DNA from: Bromus sterilis
Taxonomy: Eukaryota > Streptophyta > Magnoliopsida > Poales > Poaceae
Reading direction: 5' to 3'
DNA: 64,000 bases
NCBI GenBank assembly: GCA_950022295.1
Contig: OX465600.1
Span: 203,203,782-203,267,781 of the forward strand
The translations under genes and the position numbers were made by a program. Below, piece by piece: positions 10,924-23,227 of this stretch; position 1 is the stretch's first letter; each line of letters starts with the position of its first letter. The notes under the pieces are model-generated. The model ran no database searches and was not told the origin of the DNA. It saw nothing but the letters and a program-made list of their open reading frames with translations.

Positions 10924-12561
10924 ATGCAGCCGAGACATGATCCCACGGGGAATGGAAACAACAACAATGAAGAGCCAGCTTACATGCAACAGTTACTTCA
11001 AGGACAAGCTCGGTTGATCCAGTTGCTCACTCAGAATATGGGCAACAACAACAATGCGCCACCACCACCACCACCACCTGTGGACACGATTGCGAGGTTC
11101 CTAAGGTTGAATCCTCAGAGGTTCTCTAGCACTCCTGAACCCATAGTGGCGGATGACTGGCTTCGTTCAGTGGGCCGGAACATGGAGACAATTGGCTGTA
11201 CTGAGGCAGAGAGGGTGAGGTTTGCCTCACATTTGCTGGAGGGTCCTGCCGCAGCATGGTGGGACAACTACTTGGTGACTTATCCCATCGACACCATCAC
11301 TTGGGTGTAGTTCCAGTCTGCCTTTCGCGCCACACATGTTTCAGCAGGCGCCATGAGCTTGAAGAAGAAGGAGTTCCACAGCTTGCGTCAGGGAGGCCGT
11401 TCAGTGGACGAGTATGTTGAGGTGTTCAACAAGCTTGCAAGATATGCTCCAGACGATGTCAGGAATGATGCAGCAAGGCAGGAGAAGTTGTTGGAGGGGC
11501 TGAATGATGAGTTGGGAGTCCAGTTGACAGTGGCTACCTTTGCTAACTGTCAGGGGCTCATAGACAAAGCTATTGTGTTGGAAGGCAAGGGGCAGGCCAT
11601 TGAGAACCGCAAGAGGAAGTACAACAACAACAATGGTGGCAAGTATAACTCTGGACCGCATCAGAAGCCACACATTTCTTATGGTGGCAATGGAGGACAT
11701 AACCATGGACATAACCACAATGGTGGGAATGGCCATGTTCATAGTGGAGGACACAACCATCATGGTCGGAATGGTCACAACCATAATGGCCACAACCACC
11801 ACAATGGTAACAGAGATGGCAATGGCAATGGAAGGAACAATGGGAATGGGAGAAGCAATGGAGCCAATGGAGGCAATGGGAACAACCGTCAGAATGGACA
11901 GGCACCAAGTGACTTGAGTCACATCCAGTGTTTCACGTGCAAGAACATGGGACACTATGCCACAGACTGCGCAGAGTCGCAACCCAATGGGAATGGGGTC
12001 GTCAAGCCCAATCCTTTCAACAAGGGGCATGTGAACCATGTCAACGTGGAGGAGATTTATGATGAGCCTGATGCTGTGATTGGTAAGTTCTTTATCAATT
12101 CAGTACTCACACTTGTTCTTTTTGATTCTGGTGCATCGCATTCTTTCATATCGAGGGTATTTGTGGATAAGCATGGGTTACCTAACGTAGTTCTTAAGTC
12201 ATCTATGCTCATAAGTTCACCGGGAGCAGAGATGTCAGCTAGTTTGGGATGCTATCAGATAAGCCTAGCCATAGGGAAGCATGTTTTTCCTACAGATCTG
12301 ATTATATTGGAGTCACAAGGTTTGGATGTTATATTGGACATGGATTGGCTAGCCAAGTACCAAGGGGTTATTGATTGTGCCAGTCGGTCTATCACTCTCC
12401 GTACACCGAATGGGAAGAAGATCAGATATGTGTCCAAGTATAAGCATCAGCACGCTCAGGTGAATTCTCTTAAGGGGGGTAGCCTAGATGATGTGCGTGT
12501 TGTGAGGGATTATCCGGATGTGTTTCCAGAGGATTTTCCAGGTATGCCACCGGATAGGTAG
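10924..12561 (+). pseudogene. gag and aspartic protease of element B
   Basis: One frame, interrupted by a TAG at 11308 and ended by a TAG at 12559. The first part (10924-11310) has a proline run and the gag core opening (ATPEPIVADDW-like text, ending GPAAAWWDNY). After the stop, gag continues with KKKEFHSLRQGGRSVDEYV. Next comes an unusual Gly/His/Asn-rich tract of about 75 residues, then a CX2CX4HX4C zinc knuckle (CFTCKNMGHYATDC), then the protease active site LFDSGASHSFIS and VILDMDWL. Gag would form the particle that packages element RNA; the protease would cut the polyprotein. Both stops read as CAG-to-TAG changes, so decay is light. The downstream pol continues in the same frame. Confidence 0.85.
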
Positions 12562-15428
12562 ATTGAGTTTCTTATTGATTTAATACCAGGCACTGGGCCT
12601 ATTGCTAAGGGACCGTATAGGATGCCCGCTAATGAACTTGCAGAGTTGAAGGAATAGATTAGAGAGTTTCAAGCAAAGGGTTTCATTCGCCCAAGCTCGT
12701 CACCTTGGGGATCTCCAGTGTTGTTTGTTGAGAAGAAGGATGGAACCCAGAGGATGTGTGTTGATTACCGTTCTCTGAATGATGTTACTATCAAGAACAA
12801 GTATCCTCTACCTGTGATTAATGATCTATTTGACCAGTTGGAGGGAGCTTGTGTATTCTCTAAGATTGATCTTCGTTCTGGTTATCATCAAGTAAAGATT
12901 CGGGAGAAGGATATTCCGAAGACTACTTTTACTACAAGGTATGGGTTGTATGAGTATACTGTTATGTCATTTGGATTGACTAATGCTCCTGCATACTTCA
13001 TGAATATGATGAACAAGGTGTTTATGGAGTTTTTGGATAAATTCGTTGTGGTGTTCATTGATGATATATTGGTGTATTCCAAGAATGAGCAAGAGCATGA
13101 GGCACATCTTCGTTTGTTATTGGAGAAGCTCAGGGAGCACAAATTGTATGCCAAGTTCAGGAAGTGCAAGTTTTGGTTGAAGGAGGTAGGATTCCTTGGA
13201 CATGTTGTGTCAGGCAAAGGAGTAGCTGTGGACCCATCCAAGGTTTCAACAATTACAGAATGGGAGACACCCACGACAGTTGGAGACATTCGCAGTTTCT
13301 TGGGTCTTGCAGGATATTATAGGAGGTTCATTGAGAATTTCTCCAAGCTTGCAAAACCAATGACGGAGCTGTTGAAGAAAGAGAATAAGTTTCATTGGAG
13401 CGAAGCATGTGAAACCATCTTCCAGGAGTTGAAGAAACGGTTAGTAACTGCACCTGTTTTATGTTTGCCTGATATACATAAGGATTTCCAAGTATATTGT
13501 GATGCATCTCGTCGAGAACTTGGTTGTGTTTTGATGCAAGGGGGTAGATTTGTTGCTTATGCTTCACGTCAGCTTAAGAACCATGAGCAGAACTATCCTA
13601 CACATGATTTGGAGTTTGCTGCAGTTGTTCATGCATTGAAAACATGGAGGCAATATCTTGTTGATAATCATTGTGATGTCTTTACTGATCATAAGAGTTT
13701 GAAGTATATTTTTACTCAGAAGGAGTTGAATCTCAGGCAGAGTAGATGGCTGGAGCTTATTAAGGATTATGATTTGAATGTGCAGTATCATCCTGGTAAA
13801 GCGAATGTGGTTGCTAATGCATTGAGCCGTAAGAGTCATATCAATGTTGCTAATGTTGAGGATATGCCACTTGAGTTATGTGACCATTTCAAGAATCTCA
13901 GGTTGGAGATAGTTCCTAAGGGATATGTGGCAACATTGGAAGTGAAGCCAAATCTGTTGGAAAGAATCAGAGAAGCTCAGAAGGGTGATGCAGAAATTGA
14001 TGAGATAAAGGTGAATATGACCAAAGGGAAAGCGGAGGGTTTCCTTGAGGATGAGCATGGAGCCATTTGGTTTGAGAAGCGCATTTGTGTACCACAAGAT
14101 GCAGAGATCAGGAAGTTGATTCTTCAGGAGGCACATGATTCACCTTATTCTATTCATCCCAGGAATACCAAGATGTACTTGGACTTGAGGGAGAGATTTT
14201 GGTGGCCTAGCTTGAAGCGAGAGATAGCCCAGTATATTGGATTGTGTGATGTTTGCCAAAGAGTCAAAGCTGAGCATCAGAAGCCAGCAAAATTGTTGCA
14301 GCCTTTGGCTATACTAGATTGGAAGTGGGATCAGATAGGTATGGACTTTATTACTGGTTTACCCAGGACTCGATCAGGATATGATTCTATTTGGGTGATT
14401 GTTGATCATTTGACCAAGGTTGCTCACTTCATCCCGGTGAAGACAACTTACAACAGTGCCAAGCTAGCCAAGATTTATATGTCCAGGATCGTGTGTTTGC
14501 ATGGAGTTCCAAGCAAGGTTGTGTCTGATAGAGGAACTCAGTTTACTTCGAAGTTTTGGCGTCAGTTGCATGAGACTTTGGGCACTAGGCTGGAGTTCAG
14601 TACAACGTTCCATCCTCAGACAGATGGGCAGACCGAGAGAGTCAATCAGATCTTGGAGGATATGTTGAGAGCTTGTGCGTTGGATTATGGTTCGAGTTGG
14701 GATGACAACTTACCGTATGCTGAGTTCTCATACAACAACAGTTACCAGGCTAGTGTTCAGATGGCACCATTCGAGTTACTGTATGGCAGGAAGTGCAGGA
14801 CTCCGTTGATGTGGGATGAGGTAGGAGAGCATCAGTTTTTTGGACCAGACCTGATCAGAGATGCTGAGGAGAAAGTCAAGTTGATCCGTGATAGACTGAA
14901 GATAGCACAGTCCAGGCAGAAGAGTTATGCAGATGCGAAGCGCAAGGACGTAACCTATGAGGTTGGAGACCGTGCGTATCTCAGAGTTTCACCAATTCGC
15001 AGAATCAAGAAGTTTGGAATCAAGGGAAAGTTAGCACACGTTTTGTGGGGCCTTACAAGATCTTGGAGCGCAGAGGAGAGGTAGCTTATCAGTTGGAGTT
15101 GCCAGAAGCTTTGTCAGGAGTTCATGATGTGTTTCACGTATCCCAACTGAAGAAGTGTCATGCAGAGATGGCAGATATTCCTTTGAGAGATACAGTACCA
15201 CTTGAGGAAATTCAGTTGGAGAGTGACCTGACTTATGAGGAGAAACTTGTGAAGATTCTGGAGACTGCAGAAAGAGTTACCCGCACCAAGACAATCAAGC
15301 TATGCAAAGTTCAGTGGGATCATCATACCGAGGAAGAAGCCACTTGGGAGCGAGAAGAAGATTTGAAGCAAGATCATCCACACCTCTTTGCTAGCCAGCC
15401 CGAATCTCGAGGACGAGATTCATCTTAA
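12562..15428 (+). pseudogene. Reverse transcriptase, RNase H, integrase and chromodomain of element B
   Basis: It continues the gag-protease frame with one further stop (TAG at 12656), then 788 open residues from 12718. In that stretch the reverse transcriptase has FIDD at residues 113-116 and RNase H has CDAS with Asp262 and TDHKSLKY. The integrase zinc ligands are His473, His480, Cys510 and Cys513, and the D,D-35-E triad is Asp543, Asp604 and Glu640. Near 15036 one base is lost or gained and the frame shifts; the tail continues to 15428 with VGPYKI-type sequence. A chromodomain-like segment occupies about residues 69-115 of that last frame (ILETAERVTRTKTIKLCKVQ, then WDHH and ATWEREEDL). 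In this family the chromodomain is thought to steer insertion to particular chromatin. Only three stops and one frameshift break gag-pol. Confidence 0.9.
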
Positions 15429-15440
15429 GGGGGGTAGGTT
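15427..15440 (+). other. Polypurine tract of element B
   Basis: AAGGGGGGTAGGTT directly abuts the 3' LTR and would prime plus-strand DNA synthesis. It overlaps the last codons of pol. Confidence 0.8.
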
Positions 15441-17343
15441 TGTAACATCCCAATTTTCTAAATTCGGATGTTAATAGATCATCATATGCATCTCATGATG
15501 TTTCCGCATTTTTCTGGAGTTTTAAAATATTTTTAAGATTTTTCAACACATGGCAGCTCGCTGGAGAGGATATAAAATGACTTATCCCCATTTTTAAATT
15601 GTTGGAAAATAGTTTTAAATATTTTTGGAGACATTTTGAATTTACTTTGGGGTTATAAATAATTTCTAAAAATATTTTGGGAATTTATTTATGCTCCGGA
15701 AAAGTTTAAAAATCATTTTTGGAGTTTTTCGGTATTTTTAAATTGCCAAAAAAGAATTTAAAAATATTTAAAAATAAGTTGCAAAGTTTTTATTTTTATT
15801 TAATATTTTGTTAATGCCAAAAATTCAATTTTATTATTTTAAATTTTTTGGTGAAAACCTAAATTAAAAAATATTTATCCGTGATTTTTCTAAAATTGTT
15901 TTGGGACTAACGTGCATGTACTGTTTTTTCTTCCGCCTGGCCGATTTCGTATTTGTTTCGGATTAAAAAAAATTCGCGGAGCGGACCTGCGGGGGATTAG
16001 GGTTTCCGGACCCGATCCGCCGCCGCCGGCCCGCCGTAGTCCGCCGCCGCCCGGTACGCCGCCGTCTCAGCGCCCCGCCGCCTCGTCCTCCGCGCCGCCA
16101 CGACGTGCCGCGCCGCCGCGCGCGCCGGCTGGCTGCTGCCGCCGCCGGTCAACGCCGGCCATATCCGATCAAACCGGCACAGGGACCCGATCGCGTTTTT
16201 CACAACTATTTTATTTACGGATATGTCCTTTTTGCAGATTGGAGCCCGATGCCACCCCGGTACCGTTTTCGCGACTACTTTTTAACCGTAGCTCGGAATC
16301 AAGTGATTCCAGTTGCGTTGCGACCATGACGAAAAGTTCTAGCCAGTAGACTAAGTTTTGTAGAAGTTTTGAAGTTTTCACATTGGTGCAAATTTAACTT
16401 CCGGTAGCCGTATCTTTTTAACAGTGCGCTCGTTTGCGCTGTTTCTTTTTGCGTTGGTTTTATTTTTTTGAGATCTCTAAGTTTAGCTTCTGTTAGGCAT
16501 GTTTTGTTACTGTTATTTGTATGTTTATTATTTTTTGTGCATATTTCTATTGAATATATGTTGATTGGTGCTATGTTTACTCGTATAGATTGTCCGGAGT
16601 GCGCCGCATCGTTTTGTGAGGATTGTGATCATCAGGAACAGGAAGAAGGCAAGTGATGCTTTGACCATACTCATACCTATAATTTTCTACATGCATTATG
16701 TTAAGAATATCACCTTATTTTATGATAGGTAGTTTACTTTACTGTTGCTGCAAAACCAGTTAGGATAGCCACATGTCTTGACTTGTATTTGTAGATCAAC
16801 CTAGCACGAGTTGTTAGTTTATTACTATGTTGTGTAAACGTGGTTTGGGATGTGAGAATTCATGGAGTGCATGTGAGCTATTAATAATTTGTGTAGCAAC
16901 TTTATAATAAATAGAAATCACTTCTGGACGGGCGGGTTGCATCCTGGTGGCTGTTCCTTGTCTAAGGACAGTGCCGGGGTTAAATGCACCCAATGGTTGT
17001 TTTGGTGGTGAACCGGGTGCGACTTGGTGTCTACCCTCTGAACGCAGTGGGCGCCGTCCAGGCTTAAAAAGATCAGATAGGCAATATTACTAGTAGCTTC
17101 CGTGTATAGCCACTGGCTATATGGGCTCTAGCTTAGCATGAGTACGTTGACGGGAACCTGGCCCTGATAGCTAGCTGATGTAGATGTGTGTTAGGTGTAC
17201 CGGCTACTAAAGGGTGGAGCCAACCTCTTCGGAAAGTCTTCGTCTCAATCTTCGGGTTGGGTCCAGTGGGGAACGTGTACAACCTCTACAGAGCGTATAA
17301 ACTAATCATGATTAGCCATGTCCACGGTTACGGACGAACTTTT
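15441..17343 (+). repeat. 3' LTR of element B, truncated
   Basis: Matches the 5' LTR from its first base to GGTTACGGACGAACTTT, then stops; about 590 bases of the 5' copy have no counterpart. Relative to the 5' LTR it lacks the TATA segment and has about 90 extra GC-rich bases (around 16020-16125, CCGCCG-rich). The break at 17343 abuts a scrap of element D. Confidence 0.85.
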
Positions 17344-17436
17344 ACATCTGCGTATAAACCTTTGTAAAGGCATGTTTAGCAACAGTAATGGTCATTAGCA
17401 AAATGATGACTTTTACATGACAGTGAGGGTCTTACA
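17344..17436 (-). repeat. Remnant of the 3' LTR of element D
   Basis: Only the outermost 93 bases remain, ending GGGTCTTACA against the polypurine tract of D. Compared with A (ending GAGGGTGTTACA) it is strongly diverged but alignable around AACAGTAATG. The left break joins it to the LTR of B. Confidence 0.55.
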
Positions 17437-18976
17437 TATCTCCCCCACTACAAAAAATTCTCGTCCCGAGAATTAACAGTAGTGTAAGGGGCAAAGTTTC
17501 GCTTTCGTATTCTAACGATTCTTCTGGTGCTTGTTGCCCTTCTCGAAGAAGTTAATCCTTCACGTTGATGTCTTCATTTCTCTGCATCAGTGCATCTCGA
17601 CGTGTTTTCATCCTTCCATCGGGGCTCCATCGTACTTACAGATAGGGTAGGAGGGGGATACTTAGGGGGGTCGGATCAGTACCAGGTTAATTAACCGAGG
17701 CTGTCCAAGGGAATGGGGTACAAAGTACCTTTTGAATTCAAACTTAGGGAAATACATCGAGAGAACAAAAGAATGCATGCGAAGTTTTAAGAGGATAGGC
17801 ATGCATTCGACGTCGATGAAGGATGATGAAGAGGGGTCTAGAGCATCAGGCGTAAACACTGATTCTGATATCGGACTGAATACCTCAAGGTAGATGACAA
17901 GAGTCAGGTTTCGATCCTATGGAACTGTGGGTTATGGGCCCACATTGAATAAGAAGGGTGGTGGTATATTATGCGATCACGATTCAAGGTGGTCAGAGAA
18001 CAACTTGTCAGCTATGTCGACAACAACGTCGGTACCAAGGGCGGTGGACATTAAGAACCATTTCCTGCTCGTTAATACAAGGCAGACCAATTGGCAAAGT
18101 TCTCGTCCCGGTGGTTACTGAAATGTCATCAACAATGGCATCAAGGGGTTATTGACTAGGTTGTACACCGAGGTGTTTACATAAGCAGGGGATTATCACT
18201 GCTTAGGTAAGTTATGTTACCATGAGGGTTAAACAGGCCAATGGAAAGGAAATTGTGAAGATACACAAGTATTAGGTGTATATCTTTCCCAAGGGAAAGC
18301 AGAGCACGATATACTCGACGAAGTTCTATTGGCAGGGAGTCAAGGGAGGTTGTCGATGATGACACAAATCATCGAGGGGAAGGTATGGTATTTCACACAC
18401 TGAATCCAATTGACACATGGAAGAAGCCACGTAAGATTAGTCGGATAATAATCCACCAAAGGTCGGGTGGTTCGTAAATCATCTGATGTGAGTATCGGTA
18501 CTCAACCAGAAGGAGAAAAATGCAAAGGAATCGGGTGATAGAATATCCGGATAATTCGATGCTTAAGTACAAAGGAATTATGATTTCAGACCGGGAAGTT
18601 GATGTAATTACCCATACAAACTTATCGGTGGCAGGGGATTGCAAAGACGATGAACACGTAGGTTCTCGGGAGTTTATCGGAGAGTAATCTTCAGAATCTT
18701 CAGGTGAAGAAAGCGATCATCTTTGGTGAAGGGCTCTCCGGGTAGATGCGACCACGAGATCCTAATGTCAGAGTTAGCATAATTTCCCGAAATGATAAGA
18801 GAATAGAATACCAGAGTAAAGGTACGGAGAAAAGGATACTAATACCACCAAGTTTGCGACGTGGGCCAATAAGCCACACAACGCTGTTATTAAAGTAGTT
18901 TTGCAAATACTACACTCGACTTCAACCAAGGAGTTGGAAGGGGTTTTCCTACAGGCAATCGGCTCTGATACCAACT
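17437..18976 (-). other. Internal region of element D, non-coding
   Basis: About 1.54 kb, alignable over its length with 33217-34770 of element A. On the minus strand it ends with AATTCTCGGGACGAGAATT and GTAGTGGGGGAGATA next to the LTR, resembling the pol end and polypurine tract of chromoviruses such as B. At the other end is the primer site. The frames are short and not shared between D and A, so no protein is supported. Confidence 0.7.
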
Positions 18977-19952
18977 TGTGACGCCCCCAAAATCAGACCG
19001 TGTGCAGTAATCATACACGGAAGGTACACGATCGAGATCAGGGACTCACGATAAGATATCACAACACAACTCTACAAATAAAAAAATACCCACAAGGGCT
19101 CGAATACAACAGCACGAGAGCACAAAGTTAGTGGAAGAAATAGTATCTGAGTATAGACAAAAGGTACACATGATCTGCCTTCAGAAGGCTAGCACAAAAA
19201 CAACAACGATCGAAAAGGCAAGGCCTCCTTCCTGGGATCCACCGAACTACTCCTGGTCAAAGGGGAACTCAACGTCGTAGTAGGTTCCTCCTGGAATCTC
19301 CTGCTCCTGGGCACCAACGTCTGATGGAAGCAACCGGTCGGGTATATAAAACAAATGGGGAAAATAAAGTAAGGGTGAGTATCTAGCATACCCGCGACTC
19401 TTACGTCCGCTACTAAGCATTTATGCATTTGTATCGAATGGAAAGGGCAGGCTATATATAGTGGACTGAATGGTAAAAAGTCAAAATAAGGATGAGAAGC
19501 TAGGCCTATCGAAGACTAGCATCTTCCGACGATTCTTGAAGCACAATAAGAGAATAGCCAACAGTTCATATAAAACATAAAGTAACAATGCAACAGAAGT
19601 TGTCGCGGCTTTGTATAATAGTAAGTTGTAATAATTAACAATTACCGATGCCTCCGAGATCCCTTCCTCGACTTCCCTGTGAGGAAGAAAACCGGAACCA
19701 ACAATTTAATAGTAATAGTTTGTAGTAGTAGGCCCTGGATTCAGCATAAATCGTCCTGTTACCGTGGACATAGCTATTTGAATAGATCATCTTCCCTGCA
19801 GGGTTGCACTACTGTTCAGCCTACATGCTCGGATTTCCAGGGTGGACTACACCTTGTTAGGGAATTCCCCACCGAGGCTATCCGACACGCCGAGGCCCAT
19901 CCTACGGCTCATTAGAGAGGTCGCCGTCGGTCTAAAGTCCTAAGCGCAAGGG

Positions 19953-19957
19953 GGTCT
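19953..19957. repeat. Target site duplication of element E, left copy
   Basis: GGTCT, repeated exactly at 25136-25140. It shows that E inserted as a whole into the LTR of D. Confidence 0.9.
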
Positions 19958-20048
19958 TGTCGGGGGGATTACTCACAGCTAAGACCCGCCAGAAGGCAGC
20001 ACCCAAAATGAAGACTCGGCTAGAAGACTGGTCCTGGAGACTAGAGTT

Positions 20049-20183
20049 GGCTGACATGAGTCACCTCCATGAGTCGGCTGACATGTGTCACCTCCATGAG
20101 TTGGTTGACATGAGTTACCTCCATGAGTCGGCTGACATGAGTCACCTCCATGAGTCGGCTGACATGAGTCACCTACATGAGTC
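20049..20183 (+). repeat. Five 27-base tandem repeats in the LTR of element E
   Basis: Units of GGCTGACATGAGTCACCTCC plus ATGAGTC, with one to three changes each, start at 20049, 20076, 20103, 20130 and 20157. Because 27 is a multiple of three they read as a nine-residue peptide repeat, which is not evidence of a protein. A matching block lies at about 24316-24451. Confidence 0.9.
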
Positions 20184-20192
20184 GGCCTGATG

Positions 20193-20343
20193 GAGACTCT
20201 CCTCAACAGGAGCCGGCCAGATAGGACAGTCCCCTCTACAGGAGTCAGCTAGACAGGAGATTCTCCTCTATAGGAGCCGGCCAGACAGGAGACTCTCCTC
20301 TACAGGAGTCGGCCAAAAAGGAGACTCTCCTCTACAGGAGTCC
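20193..20343 (+). repeat. About 30-base tandem repeats in the LTR of element E
   Basis: Five units built on GAGACTCTCCTCTACAGGAG followed by CCGGCCAGAC or similar. A matching block lies at about 24458-24609. The unit contains an inverted repeat (CTCCT...AGGAG) that could form a small hairpin. Confidence 0.85.
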
Positions 20344-20502
20344 ACTTAACTTGGAAGATTACAAGACATAGATTAGGACTCAGATTGATATCCGACTAGT
20401 AATACAAGATGAGACTAGTTTGTATCAGAATAGGACTCTACATGTAAGCCTCCCCCTTCCACCTATATAAGGAGGGGTAGGGCGCCCATAGAGGCCAAGT
20501 TC

Positions 20503-20655
20503 GCCACCAGAGTAGGCTTTCTCCATGAGAGTAGGCTTTCTCCACTAGAGTAGGTTTTCGCCATGAGAGTAGGATTTCGCCACCAGAGTAGGATTTCGCC
20601 ATGAGAGTAGGCTTCCGCCAAAGTAGACTTCCGCCAAAGTAGGCTTTTGCCTGAC
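20503..20655 (+). repeat. About 20-base alternating repeats downstream of the TATA box in the LTR of element E
   Basis: Alternating units of AGAGTAGGCTTTCGCCACC and AGAGTAGGCTTTCGCCATG type. They lie in the transcribed part of the LTR, just downstream of TATATAA. A shorter block occurs at 24765-24905. Confidence 0.85.
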
Positions 20656-23227
20656 TACAATTGTAAGAGAGTCGGCGACACGCGGGCGACTCCCCGTGAG
20701 CAAAGGAATAAGACCTGGCCACAAACAGCATGTAAGGTCTTTACCGGACGATGTTTTCCGGGGCCTGAAGCTATATAAAATCGTGTTTTATCTCTTTGTG
20801 ATGATCTTCTTCCTCGTACACTCGTAGCCAAGGCCCCACAATCAAGTTCTCTTGTGAGGACATCTTCCGTGACTTTCCCACGACAGTTGGCGTCCACCGT
20901 GGGGCCTACGCACAAGGGTGTTGTCATCTTGGAAGAAATCCTCGCACGGATCGAGAAACTCATGATCGTCCGGACGAAGAAGAACCGGCACGAACGAATC
21001 TAAATCAACAAATCGATGATCCATCGACTCTGGCAGGACTCGATCCGACTCGGGTGCATTGCAACCTCCGTTTCTTCAACATCTACATCAAGCTCATGGA
21101 GAAATAAGAAAAAAATTTAAGTGCGTGACTCGAAACTCGACTTCAACATTGACCCTCGCGCGCAGCTTGCAGGACAGAAAAAAACATCTGCATTGCGGAC
21201 GCTCAAGGAGGCTACTCGGCCCTCATATTGAAGATCCCTTCGATGAAAAGATTGGAAATTATATTGGTTACAAGATGTTAAAATTTCAGCCAATCCCGAC
21301 GGTTAGATCTCCCTGGCCGACTCCTACACTGAAGCACTATCGAAATCTGGCGAAACTCCGCACGACTTCAGCAAAAAAATTGCCGAGGTCGACTCATACA
21401 TCAATTGAAAGATCCCTCCGGTGGAAAGTTGCGGGATATAATCTTTTACCACCACAAAAAATTTATGAAAATTTCAACAGTTAGATCTCTGTGGCCGACT
21501 CCCGCACTAAAACATGTTTTTGGATCTAGGCAAGATCGCGAAATCCAACCACAACTTCATCGGTTTGCACTCCGGACATTGGGACAACTACCGTTTAAGC
21601 AAAATTATCAGACACATATGCGTCGGCTTACAACTGTTTGGTCGTCGCTATCACCGGCTCGACATATTGGTGACTATCAACCACCGACTCCTATGAAGAT
21701 CAGTCACAACCTCACCACGGTTGCCTCCCATGGTTCTCCGGGTTTTCTCTGCATCCTCAGATCAATACTTGTTTCTTTATCAAGTCAGATACATGGAGTC
21801 TCCAACCGACTCCTCGAGTCGAATCAAGAATTTGGGGCTACGCCTTATATAGGATCCATCGGAGATTGACGGATTATAATTGACCATCAAAAATTTGTGT
21901 CCATTAATTTTGATGGTAAAATCCTGGCTTAGATTCCCGTTCATTGAAGAAATTCCGGCTCTTTCATTGAGTTCCGGATCATTAGTAAAATCCCGGCTCA
22001 GATTACTGTTCATTAGAAAAATTCTGGCTCCCTTCGTGAGTTCTGGTTTATTGAAAATCCCGACTCCCTTTGTGAGTTCCGGTTTATTGAAAATCCCGGC
22101 TCCCTTCGTGAGTTCCGGCTTATTGGAAAATCTCGGCTCAACAATGAGATTCCGGTTCATCTAAAATTCCGTCTCCTTGACAAGTCCCGACTCATTTAAT
22201 ATTCCGGATCCTCAATCAATTCCTGGCTCATCAAAAATTTCGTCTCCTCGATGAGTTCCGGTTCATCGGAAATTCTGGTTCTTTTATGGATCCAGGATCA
22301 TTACAAATTATCGGCTTCACAAGAAATCTCGGTAAGACTCGGCACTTCTAGAACCCAGAAATTTTCATTTTATGCATTGCACCTTTATTTCATGATGCAT
22401 TGCATAAGTCGATTTTCATCGCACTAGGCTATCGTCATACATATATAAAAGTCGATGTTCATCGCACTAGGCTGTCGCCACACTTATGAATAAAGTGTAC
22501 TTTCATATTGCATTACATCATACATATCACATCATATTACATCAATTACATATTTGTACATCTTTTTCTCAGAGACCTATGGGCTTGATCGACCCTCTAT
22601 CGGCTCTGAGCATGTATATTGCTTTGATAAGACAAATCGGGGGAGCTCGATGATACTCATCGACTCCTACCAGAAAAGCCGGCATATATATGTAAAACTT
22701 CACATGTGTTTGCTTTGATAAGGGGAAATAGGGAAGTTCGATGGCTCCCATCAACTCTTAAAACCAAAGAAACCCCGATATACACATGAATTGGCCACCC
22801 ACGCCTCCTGGCCTGTACAGCTCAGAACTTACATAACTAACACGCAACCGGTTGGTCTAAACTTCGGGGTTTACATAAAACCCCTATCGAATTTAGTCCT
22901 AAGAGCTGGGCACAATAGTTATTGAAAAGCCGGCTCTACATAGAAGTTTCGACTCCTGAACTAATAATCTCTCTCAAAGCGAGAAGATGAGGTCTAATTC
23001 TACTTCTACTAGCCTTTGCATTTTTTGCGTACATCAGTATCATAGCATACTTACTTTTCTATCATTTCATATGTCATGAAACAATGCAATATGAGCATTA
23101 ACCTGTGTGATTTGGTATAACACAAAAATCCTCATACCGACTCATGGGGACTATAGCTCGAATTTCTCTATGACTCGACATGACAGAAAGATGCTCATAC
23201 CGATTCATGGGGACTATACCTTTTGCA

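Larger units (their letters stand above)
7225..17343 (+). mobile_element. Element B: chromodomain Ty3/gypsy retrotransposon, 3' LTR truncated
   Basis: Two LTRs starting TGTAACATCCC lie at 7225 and 15441. Between them are a primer-binding site, an extra small ORF, gag, protease, reverse transcriptase, RNase H, integrase and a terminal chromodomain, ending in the polypurine tract AAGGGGGGTAGGTT. That order and the chromodomain identify a chromovirus, probably of the Tekay/Del lineage. It interrupts element C. The 3' LTR stops about 0.5 kb early, next to a scrap of element D, so no target duplication can be confirmed; the left flank is AGTTT. The two LTRs differ visibly (several substitutions per 100 bases plus indels), so this is an older insertion than elements I or J. 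Confidence 0.9.
19958..20885 (+). repeat. 5' LTR of element E
   Basis: Holds three blocks of tandem repeats: 27-base units, about 30-base units and about 20-base units. A TATA box (TATATAA at 20464) precedes the third block. The last bases, CCCACGACA, abut the primer site. Confidence 0.9.

Noticed and set aside
11401..12039. 212-residue minus-strand frame and other frames over gag of B
   Set aside because: They mirror the true gag frame, which has a zinc knuckle and a protease on the plus strand.
19957..20190. Peptide repeat frame and possible CRISPR-like array
   Set aside because: The units are contiguous 27-base repeats without spacers, in a plant LTR; the peptide is just the repeat translated.
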